Assembly (NCBI GenBank): GCA_013289985.1
Contig: JABCYW010000021.1
Span: 1-61,142, forward strand
Reading direction: 5' to 3'
From: Betaproteobacteria bacterium
GTDB lineage: Bacteria; Pseudomonadota; Gammaproteobacteria; Burkholderiales; Burkholderiaceae_C
Length of the DNA: 61,142 nt
Shown here piece by piece: positions 1-8,898 of the stretch (positions within the stretch are counted from its first letter, which is position 1; each line of letters begins with the position of its first letter). Below the pieces are notes generated by a model. The model did no database searches and was not told the DNA's origin. It worked only from the letters and a program-made list of their open reading frames with translations. Both the position numbers and the translations under genes were made by a program.

Positions 1-410
1 ACATCGCGGCGACCGCGCCCTACTTCCACAACGGCCGCTTCACGACGCTCGTCGACGCCATCGGCTTCTACGTGCGGCGCGACACCAACCCCGAGGAGTG
101 GTACCCCGCCAACCCCGACGGCAGCGTGACGAAGTTCGACGACCTGCCCGCGGTCTACGGCGGCCAGTTCGTCGTCACGCCGGGCGTGGCGGGCAGCGAC
201 GCGGGCTACCTCGGCAACGTCAACACCAGCGAGATTCCGTACAACCGCCATATCGGCGAGACGCCCGCGCTGTCGGCCTCCGAGATCAACGACGTCATCA
301 CGTTCCTGTGCACCTTGACCGACGGCTACGACCCGGCCAACCCGACCGCGCAGGTCCTGCCCGCCCAATGCCAGGCCGCCGCCACCTCCCGAAACTCCAT
401 GAGCCGATGA
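1..410 (+). CDS. Diheme cytochrome c peroxidase (CCP/MauG-like) family protein, C-terminal fragment
   Basis: The reading frame is open from base 3 and the gene starts outside the window; only about 135 C-terminal residues remain. The fragment contains APYFHNGRFTTLVDAI-type sequence, the signature that follows the second heme in bacterial diheme peroxidases and MauG-like proteins, and later the LSASEINDVITFLCTLTDGY segment that closes the cytochrome c fold. The family acts in the periplasm, reducing peroxide or oxidising a partner. No CXXCH heme motif lies in the visible part, so catalytic competence cannot be judged. The porin follows after 6 bp, so the two are probably co-transcribed, suggesting a periplasm/outer-membrane redox or uptake pair. 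Family assignment is fairly secure; the exact substrate is unknown. Confidence 0.75.
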   Translation, partial: IAATAPYFHNGRFTTLVDAIGFYVRRDTNPEEWYPANPDGSVTKFDDLPAVYGGQFVVTPGVAGSDAGYLGNVNTSEIPYNRHIGETPALSASEINDVITFLCTLTDGYDPANPTAQVLPAQCQAAATSRNSMSR

Positions 411-416
411 ACTGAA

Positions 417-1793
417 ATGAAAAACACACCCGTCGCCATCGCCGCCCTCTCCCTGTTCCTGCTCACGTCGGCCCAGGCCGCCGACACGACGCCCGACGTC
501 GCCGACAAGCTCGCGCAGCAGATCAACCAGATGCAGCAACAACTCGACGCGATGAAGCAGGAGCTCGCTCGCGTCAAGGCGCAGAACGACGCGCTGGCCG
601 CCGCGCAGGCCAAGGCCGCCGCCGCGCCCGCCCCGGTGGTGGCAACCGCGCCGGCGCCCGCCAGCGCCATCTCGCCCAACCTCGGCCTGTGGGGCTACGG
701 CGAGATCTACTACGCGCACCCGACCAAGGACAAGAGCCGCACCGAGGCCGACCTGGCGCGCGCCGTGTTCGGCATCGGCTACAAGTTCGACGAGCGCACC
801 AGCTTCAACTCCGAGTTCGAGGTGGAGCACGCCGTCGCGTCCTCCAAGGACGCAGGCGAGTTCGAGGTCGAGCAGTTCTACATCGATCACCAGCTCACCG
901 ACTCGATCAACGCCAAGGCCGGCCTGTACCTGATGCCCGTGGGCCTGCTCAACGAGCACCACGAGCCCACCAACTTCTTCGGCGTGCAGCGCAACTTCGT
1001 CGAGACGCTGATCATCCCCAGCACCTGGCGCGAGGGCGGCGTGGGCCTGCATGGCACCAGTGACATCGGCCTGACCTGGGACCTGGGCGTCACCACCGGC
1101 CTGAACCTGGGCGGCTGGAACAACAGCCCCGAGGACCCGCAGTACCGAACGGCGCTGGACCTGCAAAACAACGCCGTCGCCCCGATGCAGGCGATGCACC
1201 AGGAACTCCAGCTCGCCAACGCGCAGCATCTGGCACAGTACGCCGGCGTGAACTACAACGGCGTGCCGGGCCTGCAGGTGGGCGCCTTCGCGTTCACCGG
1301 CGACCTCGCGCTGCCCGTGGTGCCGGCCAACCTGCCGCAGTCGCGCCTGACGCTGTGGGAGACGCATGCGCGCTGGACGCCGGGCAACGCCGACATCTCG
1401 GCGGTCTATGCCCGGGGCACGATTTCGAAGACGGCCACCTACAACCTGGACAACGCCGGCGTGTCCAACCCGATCCCGTCGTCGTTCCTCGGCTACTACG
1501 TGCAGGGCGCGTACAAGGTCTGGGAAAGCGGCGGCGAGAAGCTGACCCCGTTCGTGCGCTGGGAACACTACGACATGGGCGCCAGCTACGCCGGCATCGC
1601 CCCGGGCTTCACGCCGGTGCCCACCGGCCTCGCCTCCGACGGCAAGCCCTGGCCGCAGCCGCACGACCGCGTGTGGACGGCCGGCGCCAACTTCTACCTG
1701 AACCCGAACGTGGTGCTGAAGGCCGACTACCAGCGCTTCTCCACCAACACGGACCTGACGCGCGTCGACCTGGGGCTGGGCCTGGCGTTCTGA
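417..1793 (+). CDS. Outer-membrane porin with N-terminal coiled coil
   Basis: This 458-residue protein has a signal peptide (about residues 1-21, ending AQA), then a Gln/Lys/Ala-rich coiled coil (about 26-65), an Ala/Pro linker and a long region of alternating polar and aromatic strands. It ends in a terminal phenylalanine (GLGLAF), the C-terminal signature of outer-membrane beta-barrels. This layout matches OprO/OprP/DcaP-like porins, whose N-terminal coiled coil trimerises in the periplasm. Motifs such as GLWGYGEIYY and a strand with MPVGLLNEHHEPTNFFGVQR fit that group. It starts 6 bp after the diheme cytochrome gene, so the two probably form an operon. Solute specificity cannot be read from sequence. 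Confidence 0.75.
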   Translation: MKNTPVAIAALSLFLLTSAQAADTTPDVADKLAQQINQMQQQLDAMKQELARVKAQNDALAAAQAKAAAAPAPVVATAPAPASAISPNLGLWGYGEIYYAHPTKDKSRTEADLARAVFGIGYKFDERTSFNSEFEVEHAVASSKDAGEFEVEQFYIDHQLTDSINAKAGLYLMPVGLLNEHHEPTNFFGVQRNFVETLIIPSTWREGGVGLHGTSDIGLTWDLGVTTGLNLGGWNNSPEDPQYRTALDLQNNAVAPMQAMHQELQLANAQHLAQYAGVNYNGVPGLQVGAFAFTGDLALPVVPANLPQSRLTLWETHARWTPGNADISAVYARGTISKTATYNLDNAGVSNPIPSSFLGYYVQGAYKVWESGGEKLTPFVRWEHYDMGASYAGIAPGFTPVPTGLASDGKPWPQPHDRVWTAGANFYLNPNVVLKADYQRFSTNTDLTRVDLGLGLAF

Positions 1794-1806
1794 GTCAATT
1801 CGGGGT

Positions 1807-1840
1807 TCAGGGCTCAGGGCTCAGGGCTCAGGGCTCAGGG
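1807..1840. repeat. Tandem 7-bp repeat (TCAGGGC)n
   Basis: Almost five head-to-tail copies of TCAGGGC lie just after the porin stop codon and immediately before the large palindrome. Related GGTTC/GGGTTC units flank it. Short arrays like this are prone to slippage; no coding or regulatory role is evident. Confidence 0.85.
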
Positions 1841-1849
1841 TTCGGGGTT

Positions 1850-2731
1850 CACGCTTCGCGCGGGCCGAGGTTACCCGCTGCGCCAAGGTGGGCGCGCACT
1901 TGGCTCGACGTCAAACGGGCGCCTGAATTCGGCCTGGACGGCCTCATTCCGAGGGCACTCGGTGAAGGTTCGTCCGCGTGTGCATACGAGCCGCGCCCGG
2001 CGCCATTCGCACCCGCCAAGACGCCCTCGACGACCCGGTTTGCCGTCTCCCCAAGTACACGCCCACCTCGCCGCCGGTTCACCCAGGCGGTTGGGACAAA
2101 TACGGCTCCAACTTTTTAGTAGGTACTTTGGCACCGTCGGGCCATCGAGGCCGCGACGATGCCCGCGGCCGACATCGACACCGGGCGCCGGGCTTGACGC
2201 GAACGACGGGCCACGATGTCGGCGTTCCTCCTCGTGTTTGACGAAGCGCGCGCCTGCGGCGCTGCGCGGCTTGGACTTCTTCGATCGACCAGGCGGCATG
2301 CCGAAGAGCTTTGCGCGGCGCCGCAGGCGCGCGCTTCGTCGGACTCGAGAAGGAACGTCGGCGCCTCGAGGTGATGTTCGCGTCAGGCCCGGCGCCCGGT
2401 GATCGGGCTGGCCGCGGGCATCGTCGCGGCCTCGATGGCCCGACGATGCCGAAGTACATATTTAAATCGGAGAGCCGTGTTTGTCCCAACCGCCTGGGTG
2501 AACCGGCGGCGAGGTGGGCGTGTACTTGGGGAGACGGCAAACCGGGCCGTCGAGGGCATCGTGGTGCGAGGCAAAGGCTCCGGGCGCGGCCCACAGGCGC
2601 TGCGCGGACGAACTTTGAACGAGTGCCCTCGGAATCCGGCCGTCCAGGCCGGATTCAAGCGCCCGTTTGACGTCGAGCCAAGTGCGCGCCCACCTTGGCG
2701 CAGCGGGTAACGGCGACCCGCGCGAAGCGTG
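1850..2731. repeat. Near-gapless imperfect palindrome of about 880 bp
   Basis: The left half (1850 to about 2270) reads as the reverse complement of the right half (about 2310-2731). CACGCTTCGCGCGGG at 1850-1864 pairs with 2717-2731, GTTGGGACAA at 2090-2099 with 2481-2490, GCCCGCGGCC at 2161-2170 with 2410-2419, and ACGAAGCGCG at 2241-2250 with 2330-2339. Paired coordinates always sum to 4580-4581, so the arms differ by substitutions with almost no net indels. The centre (about 2271-2309) is poorly paired around TCGATCGA. It fills the gap between convergent genes (porin and kinase). Arg/Pro-rich open frames in both arms mirror each other because of the symmetry and are not convincing genes. 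It may be two inverted copies of a dispersed roughly 440-bp element. Function unknown. Confidence 0.9.
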
Positions 2732-2784
2732 AATCGCCAAAACAAGCAACAAGCAGAAAGAATGAGGGGCGCCCCGCGCACCCG

Positions 2785-4359
2785 TCAATCGCGCGCCGGA
2801 TAGCCCGTGATCGCGCGCAGCCGCGCGTACAGCGGCGCGAGGCGCGGGTACATCTTCTGGTAGACCTGCCCGTAGAGCTCGTCGTACAGCGCCGCGTTGC
2901 GCGCGTCGGGCTCGAAGGTGCGCGCCACGCGGGTCATCGCGCGCACGGCGATGGCGAAGTCGGAGTGCAGGCCCAGGCCCACCGCGCAGTCCATGGCCGC
3001 GCCCAGGCCGCTCGTCTCGTACACATGCGGCCGGCTGGCCGGCAGGCGGAAGATGTCGGCGGTGAGCTGCAGGGCCGCGTCGGACTGCGAGCCGCCGCCG
3101 GACACGCGCAGCTCGGTCAGCGGAACGCCCGTCTTCTTCTCGATGCGCTCGCGGCCGTCGCGCAGCGCGTAGCCCAGGCCCTCGAGGATCGCGCGGTACA
3201 CGTGCGCCCGGGTGTGAGCGTCGCCGAAGCCGATGATCGCGCCCTTGGCGTCGGGCCCCGGATGGCGGATGCCTGGCGTCCAGTACGGCTGCAGCACCAG
3301 TCCGAGAGAGCCCGGCGGCACGGCGGCCACGAGCTCGTCGAGCAGCGACTCGGGCGCCACGCCGCGCGCCTGCGCCTCGTTGCGCTCGCGGTCGCCGAAC
3401 TGCTCCTTGAACCAGCGCACCATCCAGTAGCCGCGGAAGATCTGCACCTCGCTGTCGTAGTGCCCGGGCAGCGCCGCGGGGTACGGCGGCACGAAGGACA
3501 GCGCCTCGACGTACTTGCGCGTGCACACGTTGATGGTGGCCGTGGTGCCGTACGACACGCCGCCCACGTGCGGCTCCAGGCAGCCGGAGCCCAGCACCTC
3601 GCAGGCCTTGTCTGCCGCGGCCGCGATCACCGGCGTGCCCGCCGGGATACCCGTGGCTGTACTCGCCGCCGCACTCACCCGCCCCAGCAGCGAGCCCACC
3701 GGGCGCAGCTCGGGCAACTGCTCGGGCCGCACCGCCAGCGCCTGCCACTTCCAGTCGGACGGCTTCGCCCACGCGTGCGCCTTGAAGTCGAACGGCACGT
3801 AGCCCACCTGCGCGCCGATGGAGTCGACGAACTCGCCGGTGAGCTTCCAGTTCAGCAGGCCCGAGAGCAGCAGCACCTTGTGCGTGCGCGCCCAGGCCGC
3901 GGGCTCGTGCTGCGCCCACCAGTTCACCTCGGCCTCGCGCTGGAAGTAGCGCACCGTGTCGCCGACGCCGGCCAGGCGGAAGGCCGCGCGCCAGGCCGCC
4001 CCGATGGCCGGCACCTGGCTGGCGCGGCGCTGGTCCAGCCAGATCAGCGCCGGCAGCGCGGCCTTGCCTTGCGCGTCGATCGGCATGACGGTGCCGCGCT
4101 GCGTGGTCACCGTCACGCCGCGCACCGCCGCGGCCAGCCCGGGCCGGTCCAGCCACAGCTGGCGGCAGGCGCGCGCACAGGCGGCCCAGAAGCCGTCGAC
4201 GTCGTGGGTCATCCAGCCGGGCTGTTCGACCACGTAGTCGTCGAGCGCCACCTGCGATTTCGCGACGAGCTCGCCGCGCGGGTCGAACAGCAGCGCGCGG
4301 GCGCTCTGCGTGCCGCAGTCGATCGAGAGGAGCAGGTCGTCGGGGCGGGCGGCGGTCAT
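2785..4359 (-). CDS. FGGY-family carbohydrate/polyol kinase (YgcE/EryA-like)
   Basis: A 524-residue cytoplasmic kinase of the FGGY family, which phosphorylates sugars or polyols with ATP. The N-terminal domain begins DDLLLSIDCGTQSARALLFD, the first phosphate-binding loop, followed by TTQRGTVMPID. The C-terminal domain carries the ATP-binding ELRVSGGGSQSDAALQLTADIF segment and GLGAAMDCAVGLG. Length is normal. The chosen ATG at 4359 overlaps the stop of the upstream dehydrogenase (ATGA), indicating translational coupling; a longer start 51 bp upstream is less likely. With the GlpD-like and alkyl-DHAP-synthase-like neighbours it should act on a small polyol whose phosphate is then oxidised, as glycerol or erythritol kinases do. 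The substrate cannot be fixed from sequence. Confidence 0.8.
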   Translation of the reverse strand: MTAARPDDLLLSIDCGTQSARALLFDPRGELVAKSQVALDDYVVEQPGWMTHDVDGFWAACARACRQLWLDRPGLAAAVRGVTVTTQRGTVMPIDAQGKAALPALIWLDQRRASQVPAIGAAWRAAFRLAGVGDTVRYFQREAEVNWWAQHEPAAWARTHKVLLLSGLLNWKLTGEFVDSIGAQVGYVPFDFKAHAWAKPSDWKWQALAVRPEQLPELRPVGSLLGRVSAAASTATGIPAGTPVIAAAADKACEVLGSGCLEPHVGGVSYGTTATINVCTRKYVEALSFVPPYPAALPGHYDSEVQIFRGYWMVRWFKEQFGDRERNEAQARGVAPESLLDELVAAVPPGSLGLVLQPYWTPGIRHPGPDAKGAIIGFGDAHTRAHVYRAILEGLGYALRDGRERIEKKTGVPLTELRVSGGGSQSDAALQLTADIFRLPASRPHVYETSGLGAAMDCAVGLGLHSDFAIAVRAMTRVARTFEPDARNAALYDELYGQVYQKMYPRLAPLYARLRAITGYPARD

Positions 4360-5933
4360 GGCTTGGGCACCGTGTAGCACTGGTCGATGATGCGGGCGTA
4401 GCGGTCGCACTGGTCACGCCATTCGCCGGCGGACCACGACAGCGCCTCGCGCGCGACGGGCTCCAGGCGCGGCAGCAGCGTGGCGGCGCCGTCGGGCAAC
4501 AGCAGGCCCAGGCGCGTACGTCGCAGCAGCAGGTCGTCGAGGAAGCGCACCTGCTCGTGGCGCAGCGCCCAGTGCAGTTCGGCCCAGGGCGTGGTGGTGC
4601 CGGGCACGGACGCGAGGTCGGCGGGCGCGGCCTCGCGCAGCAACGCGCCGGCCTGCGGGCCATGGCGTCCGAGCAGGCGGCCGCGCAGGCCGTGCGGCAG
4701 CGCGGCGGCCTCGGGCGGCACGGGCTGCGGCGCGAAGATGGGATCGGCCACGCGGTAGTCGAAGTCGACGCCCTTGCCCAGGTACGGCGCGGCGTGGCGC
4801 AGCGCGTCGAGCGCGTTGACGCGGAAGGTGGTGAGCTTGCCCCCGGTGACGGTGACCAGGCCCTGCTCGTCGCGCACCACGTGCTCGCGCGGCGCCTTCG
4901 ACGGGTCGTCCCCGGCGGCGCGATCGTCCACCACGGGGCGCACGCCGGAGAAGCTGCATACGGCGTCGGACGCGCGCAGGTCCAGGCGCGGGAACGCGTC
5001 GCGCAGCGCCTCCACGAGGTAGGCCGTCTCCTCGCGCGTGATGCGCGGCTCGACGTCCGGGTCTTCATGGTGGTCGAGGTCGGTGGTGCCCACCAGCGCC
5101 ATGCCTTCCCACGGCGTGGCGAACACCGGCCGGCCGTCGCGCGGATGCAGGAGGCTCACCGACTGCCCCACCGGCAGCTTCCACAGCGGGAACACGAGGT
5201 GGCTGCCGCGCAGCGGCCGCAGCATGCCGGCGCCCAGCCCGCGGCGCAGGCCGTCGGCCCAGAAGCCGGTGGCGTTGACGACGCAGCGCGCCCGCACGTG
5301 GCCGGTGAAGCCGGCGCCCTCGATGCGCGCGCCCACCACGGTGCCGGGCCTCGCGCCGAGGCCATCGGGCGGCACGTCGGCATCGCCCGCGCGCAGCAGC
5401 GACTTCACGGCCGCGCGGTTGAACACCCGCGCGCCGTGCTGCTGTGCCTCCTGCAGCACGCGCATCACCAGGCGCGCGTCGTCGGTCTTCGCGTCGAGGT
5501 AGCCCGAGGCGCCCAGCAGGCCGTCCGCGGCCATGTGCGGCGCCAACTCGCGCGCCTGCGCGGGCGTGTGGAACGCACGCGTGCGCCGGCCCGCCATCGC
5601 GTCGTAGATCGCCAGGCCGATGCCCATCTGGCGGCGGCTCGGCGAGCGGCCCTCGTAGTGGCCGATCAGGAAGCGCTGCGGCTCGACCAGGCCCGGCGCG
5701 TCGTGCAGCAGGCGGCCGCGCTCGCGCACCGATTCGCGCGTGAGGCCGAACGCGCCCTCGCGCAGGTAGCGCAGGCCGCCGTGCACGAGCTTGGACGAGC
5801 GCGACGAGCTGCCCCACGCGAAGTCGCGCGCCTCCACCAGCATCACCGACACGCCGCGCCGCGCCGCCTCCAGCGCCACGCCGGCGCCGGCGATGCCGCC
5901 GCCGATCACGAGCAGGTCCACCTCGGTGGTCAA
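4356..5933 (-). CDS. Glycerol-3-phosphate dehydrogenase-like FAD protein (GlpD/EryB family)
   Basis: A 525-residue flavoprotein of the GlpD family, membrane-associated dehydrogenases that oxidise a polyol phosphate and pass electrons to quinone. The N-terminus has the Rossmann FAD motif DLLVIGGGIAGAGVALEAARRG, then the family block SSRSSKLVHGGLRYL and, later, GTTDLDHHEDPDVEP and VTVTGGKLTTFRVNA; the C-terminal helical domain is present. The start is a TTG at 5933 that overlaps the stop of the upstream gene (TTGA), and its own stop overlaps the kinase start (ATGA), so the three genes are translated as a coupled unit. Homologues include glycerol-3-phosphate and erythritol-phosphate dehydrogenases. 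Which polyol phosphate is used here is not resolved. Confidence 0.85.
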   Translation of the reverse strand: MTTEVDLLVIGGGIAGAGVALEAARRGVSVMLVEARDFAWGSSSRSSKLVHGGLRYLREGAFGLTRESVRERGRLLHDAPGLVEPQRFLIGHYEGRSPSRRQMGIGLAIYDAMAGRRTRAFHTPAQARELAPHMAADGLLGASGYLDAKTDDARLVMRVLQEAQQHGARVFNRAAVKSLLRAGDADVPPDGLGARPGTVVGARIEGAGFTGHVRARCVVNATGFWADGLRRGLGAGMLRPLRGSHLVFPLWKLPVGQSVSLLHPRDGRPVFATPWEGMALVGTTDLDHHEDPDVEPRITREETAYLVEALRDAFPRLDLRASDAVCSFSGVRPVVDDRAAGDDPSKAPREHVVRDEQGLVTVTGGKLTTFRVNALDALRHAAPYLGKGVDFDYRVADPIFAPQPVPPEAAALPHGLRGRLLGRHGPQAGALLREAAPADLASVPGTTTPWAELHWALRHEQVRFLDDLLLRRTRLGLLLPDGAATLLPRLEPVAREALSWSAGEWRDQCDRYARIIDQCYTVPKP

Positions 5934-7546
5934 TCCACGTCCCCCAGCAGGTTGCCGCGCGCCATCACGCCGTGCGGATCGAACTCGCGCACCATCGCGG
6001 CGATGGCCGACATGCCCGTCGCGCCCTTTTCGGCCGGCAGCCAGCGCGCGTGGTCCTTGCCCACGCCGTGCTGGTGCGTGATGGTGCCGCCCTGCGCCAC
6101 GATCGCGTCGCCCACCGCGGTCTTGAGCGACTGCCAGCGCGCCAGCGCGCCCTCGTAGTCGCCGCCGATGCGGTAGACGAAGGTGGAATACACGCTGGAG
6201 CCCTGCGCGTAGACGTGCGACAGGTGGGTGTAGCAGTGGGTGCGCTCGCCGTGCCGCGCGAGCGCCTGGCGGCCCGCGGCCTCGAGCGCCTGCACCATCG
6301 CGGGCACGCGCGGCCAGTCGCAGGCGGTCTCCATCGTGTCGACCGCGTAGCCGGCGTCCCACAGCGCGTTGCGCAGGTACACGCCGGCGTAGCGGCGCTC
6401 GGCCCACTTGCGGCCCAGCACGCTGCCGGTGGAGACGCCGCCGTGCTCGCGCCAGACGGCCGCCGCGGCACGCTGCATCGCGCGCACCGCGCCCGCACTG
6501 GCGCCCGTGAAGCCGGCGAACAGCAGGCACTTGCCCTCGCCCGCGCCGCGCAGCGCGAGATAGCGCTCGAGCCAGGCGATGGCCGACGCGTGGCCGGCCA
6601 TGCTGAGCGTGGTGAAGGTCTCGGCCGGATTGGCCAGCCGCAGCATCGACAGGCCCAGCCTGGCCTGGGCGAGCTGGCGCACCGCCGCGAGCCCGCTGGC
6701 CCAGTCGGGGAAGAAGACGCCCACGAAGCGCTCGGCGGCCGGCGCGCGCGTGACGCGCACGCTGGCCTCGGTCAGCACGCCGAGGCGGCCTTCCGAGCCC
6801 AGCACCCATTCGCGCAGGTCGGGCCCGGCGGCCGAGGCCGGGAAGGTGGGCAGCGTCCATTCGCGATCGGGTGTCTGCAGCACGCCGCCGGCGAACAGCT
6901 GCTCGATGCGGCCGTAGCGCGCCGACTGCTGGCCCGACGAGCGCGTGACGATCCAGCCGCCGAGGGTCGACAGCTCGAAGCTCTGCGGAAAATGGCCCAG
7001 CGTGAAGCCGTGGGCGCGCAGTTGGGCCTCCAGGTCGGGCCCGGCCACGCCGGCCTCGAAGCGCGCGAGCTGGGACTCGGGATCGAGATCCAGCAGCCGC
7101 ATCATGCGGCCCATGGCCAGCGTGAGCACCGGCGCCGCGCCCACCGGCGTGAGGTGGCCGGCGACGCTGGTGGCGCCGCCCGCGGGCAGCACCTGCACGC
7201 CGTGCTCGCGAGCCCACGCGAGCAGCGCGCGCACCTCGGCCGCGCTGGCGGGGAACGCCACGCCGTCGGTCACGCGGCCCGGCACGCCGAAGCGCAGCCG
7301 CAGCCAGTCGTGCATGGACTGGCCGAAGCTGGCGCGCAGGCGCGTCTCGGCGCCAGTGTCCACCAGCGGATGCGGCGGCAGGCGCGACGGCTGCGCGTCC
7401 ACCTGCGCGAGCGCGGCGGCGAAGGTCGCGTCGGCGCGCGGCCGGCCGTCGCCGATCGCCTGCGCGAGGAAGGCCAGGGCCTCCGGCTTCAGCACCTCCT
7501 GCACCCGGGCGTCGCCCCAGCCGTTCCAGCGTCGTTCTGCGGTCAT
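5930..7546 (-). CDS. FAD-linked oxidase, alkyldihydroxyacetonephosphate synthase-like (YgcU type)
   Basis: A 538-residue vanillyl-alcohol-oxidase-type flavoprotein. The FAD-binding domain has VLPAGGATSVAGHLTP and the GWIVTRSSGQQSARYGRIEQL block; the substrate domain has GRKWAERRYAGVYLRNALWDAGYAVDTMET, closely recalling alkyl-DHAP synthases, and GTITHQHGVGKDHARWLPAEKG near the C-terminus. Bacterial members next to an FGGY kinase (as in the E. coli ygc cluster) are probably polyol or hydroxy-acid dehydrogenases rather than ether-lipid enzymes. The ATG at 7546 was chosen over an in-frame start 225 bp upstream because it gives the family N-terminus and leaves room for a divergent promoter. It is the first gene of the three-gene operon. 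Confidence 0.8.
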   Translation of the reverse strand: MTAERRWNGWGDARVQEVLKPEALAFLAQAIGDGRPRADATFAAALAQVDAQPSRLPPHPLVDTGAETRLRASFGQSMHDWLRLRFGVPGRVTDGVAFPASAAEVRALLAWAREHGVQVLPAGGATSVAGHLTPVGAAPVLTLAMGRMMRLLDLDPESQLARFEAGVAGPDLEAQLRAHGFTLGHFPQSFELSTLGGWIVTRSSGQQSARYGRIEQLFAGGVLQTPDREWTLPTFPASAAGPDLREWVLGSEGRLGVLTEASVRVTRAPAAERFVGVFFPDWASGLAAVRQLAQARLGLSMLRLANPAETFTTLSMAGHASAIAWLERYLALRGAGEGKCLLFAGFTGASAGAVRAMQRAAAAVWREHGGVSTGSVLGRKWAERRYAGVYLRNALWDAGYAVDTMETACDWPRVPAMVQALEAAGRQALARHGERTHCYTHLSHVYAQGSSVYSTFVYRIGGDYEGALARWQSLKTAVGDAIVAQGGTITHQHGVGKDHARWLPAEKGATGMSAIAAMVREFDPHGVMARGNLLGDVD

Positions 7547-7676
7547 CGTGGCTATACTCGTTTTTCCAGGGCTACAGGCGTCTCCAGGCACTCCAGCCCC
7601 CCGACGCCACGCCGCGAATGGTGCGCCCGATGCGCCGCCGCGGCTTGTCTTTCGCCGACAGGCGAGTTGCCACAAC
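7547..7676. promoter_or_regulatory. Divergent promoter region between the polyol operon and the araC-type gene
   Basis: 130 bp separate the divergent start codons of the FAD oxidase (minus strand) and the AraC-family gene (plus strand). A TATACT hexamer on the plus strand at 7552-7557 could serve as a -10 element, but I cannot pair it confidently with a -35 box. By analogy with other AraC systems the regulator would bind here; no clear direct repeat was recognised. Confidence 0.4.
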
Positions 7677-8806
7677 ATGCCAGTCCCGCCGGCGACGACG
7701 CCTCCACTCCCCTCCACGGCACCCGACGCGCCCTGCCCGATCCCGCCGGCCGCCGACGCCCGCGTGGCCATGGCCTACGCGCAGACGGCCGTGGCGACCG
7801 CGCAGGCCCAGGGCGTATCGCCCGCCGCGCTGTGCGCCGAGCTCGGCTGGCCGTCCGACCTGCTGGACGCCACGCGCGACAGCCTGGTCGTGGCCGAATA
7901 CCTCGCGCTGCTGGGCGCCGGCGACAAGCTCGCCGCCGACCCGGCATTCGGGCTGCACGCCGGCCTGCACGCGCGGCTGTCCACCTATCCGTTCTACGGC
8001 CTGGTGGTGTGCGCCTGCACCACGCTGCGCGGTGCCTCGTGCAGACGCGCCGCTACGAAGGCCTGGCCCACGACCTGGGCCGCTCGCGCCTCGACGAGCG
8101 CGACGGCATCGCCACCTACTACTGGGACACGCCCTGGCTGGACGCCTGCACGCCCGCGCAGGCCCGCCACCTGTGCGACAGCGTGCTGGCCGGCATCCTC
8201 ACCTTCGTCAGCTGGCTCGCGCACGAGCGCCTGCCGGTGCGCGAGATCGGCCTGCCCTACCCCGAGCCCGACGCGGCCATCCGCGCCGCCCACGCCCAGG
8301 TGTTCGGCCCGGCGGTGGTCTACGGCGTGCCCGCCGCCTACGGCCGCTTCGACGCCGCGCTGCTGGACCGCCCCGTGCCCAACGCCGACGGCAGCATGCT
8401 CAAGGTGCTGCAGCGCCACGCCGACGAGCTGCTGGCCGCACGCCTGCGCGAGACCGCCGAGCCGCGCATCGTCACCGACGTGCGCCGCGAGGTGGCCGCG
8501 CAACTGGCCCACGATCGCGCCCGCGTGGACGACGTGGCCGCCGCGCTGGCGATGAGCACGCGCACGCTGCAGCGCAAGCTGGCCGAGGCCGGCACCAACT
8601 TCCAGGCGGTGCACGAGGCCGCCCGCCAGGCGCTGGCCGAGGAGCTGCTGCGCGACTCGCGCCTGAACCTCACCGACGTGGCCTTCATGCTGGGCTACCG
8701 CGAGCAGAGCTCGTTCAACCGGGCGTGCCGCGAGTGGTTCGGCAACACGCCGGCGCGAACGCGGGAGCGGCTGCGCACGGAGACGCGCGCGCGGGGCCAG
8801 GCCTGA
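7677..8806 (+). pseudogene. AraC-family transcriptional regulator, frameshifted
   Basis: Two overlapping frames together encode one AraC regulator. The N-terminal half starts at ATG 7677 (MPVPPATT...) and carries the arabinose-binding-arm-like domain (VATAQAQGVSPAALCAELGWP...LHARLSTYPFYGLVVCACTTLRG) up to about 8036. The rest continues one frame away (LVQTRRYEGLAHDLGR...) and contains the double helix-turn-helix (VDDVAAALAMSTRTLQRKLAEAGTNFQ...DVAFMLGYREQSSFNRACREWFG) to the stop at 8806. Adding one C in the GTGCCTCG stretch near 8034-8038 would restore a single frame of about 375 residues. Either the gene is inactivated or the base is a sequencing/assembly error. It would be the regulator of the divergent polyol operon. 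Confidence 0.8.
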
Positions 8807-8898
8807 TCGCTGCCGGTGCCATACTTCGCGCCAGCGGACGTTTCATCCGCCGCGCACCCTTCCGGGCCAATGCCTGGCACCACACCAAAGGACCCAAG

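Noticed and set aside
1962-2594. Long Arg/Pro-rich ORFs on both strands in the palindrome with matching segments (PRRPGLPSPQVHAHLAAG)
   Set aside because: Their similarity is a consequence of the inverted repeat; composition is unlike real proteins and no ribosome-binding sites fit.
2462-5068. 868-codon minus-strand ORF covering kinase and glpD
   Set aside because: Different frame from the two recognised genes, Arg/Ala/Pro-rich, no motif.
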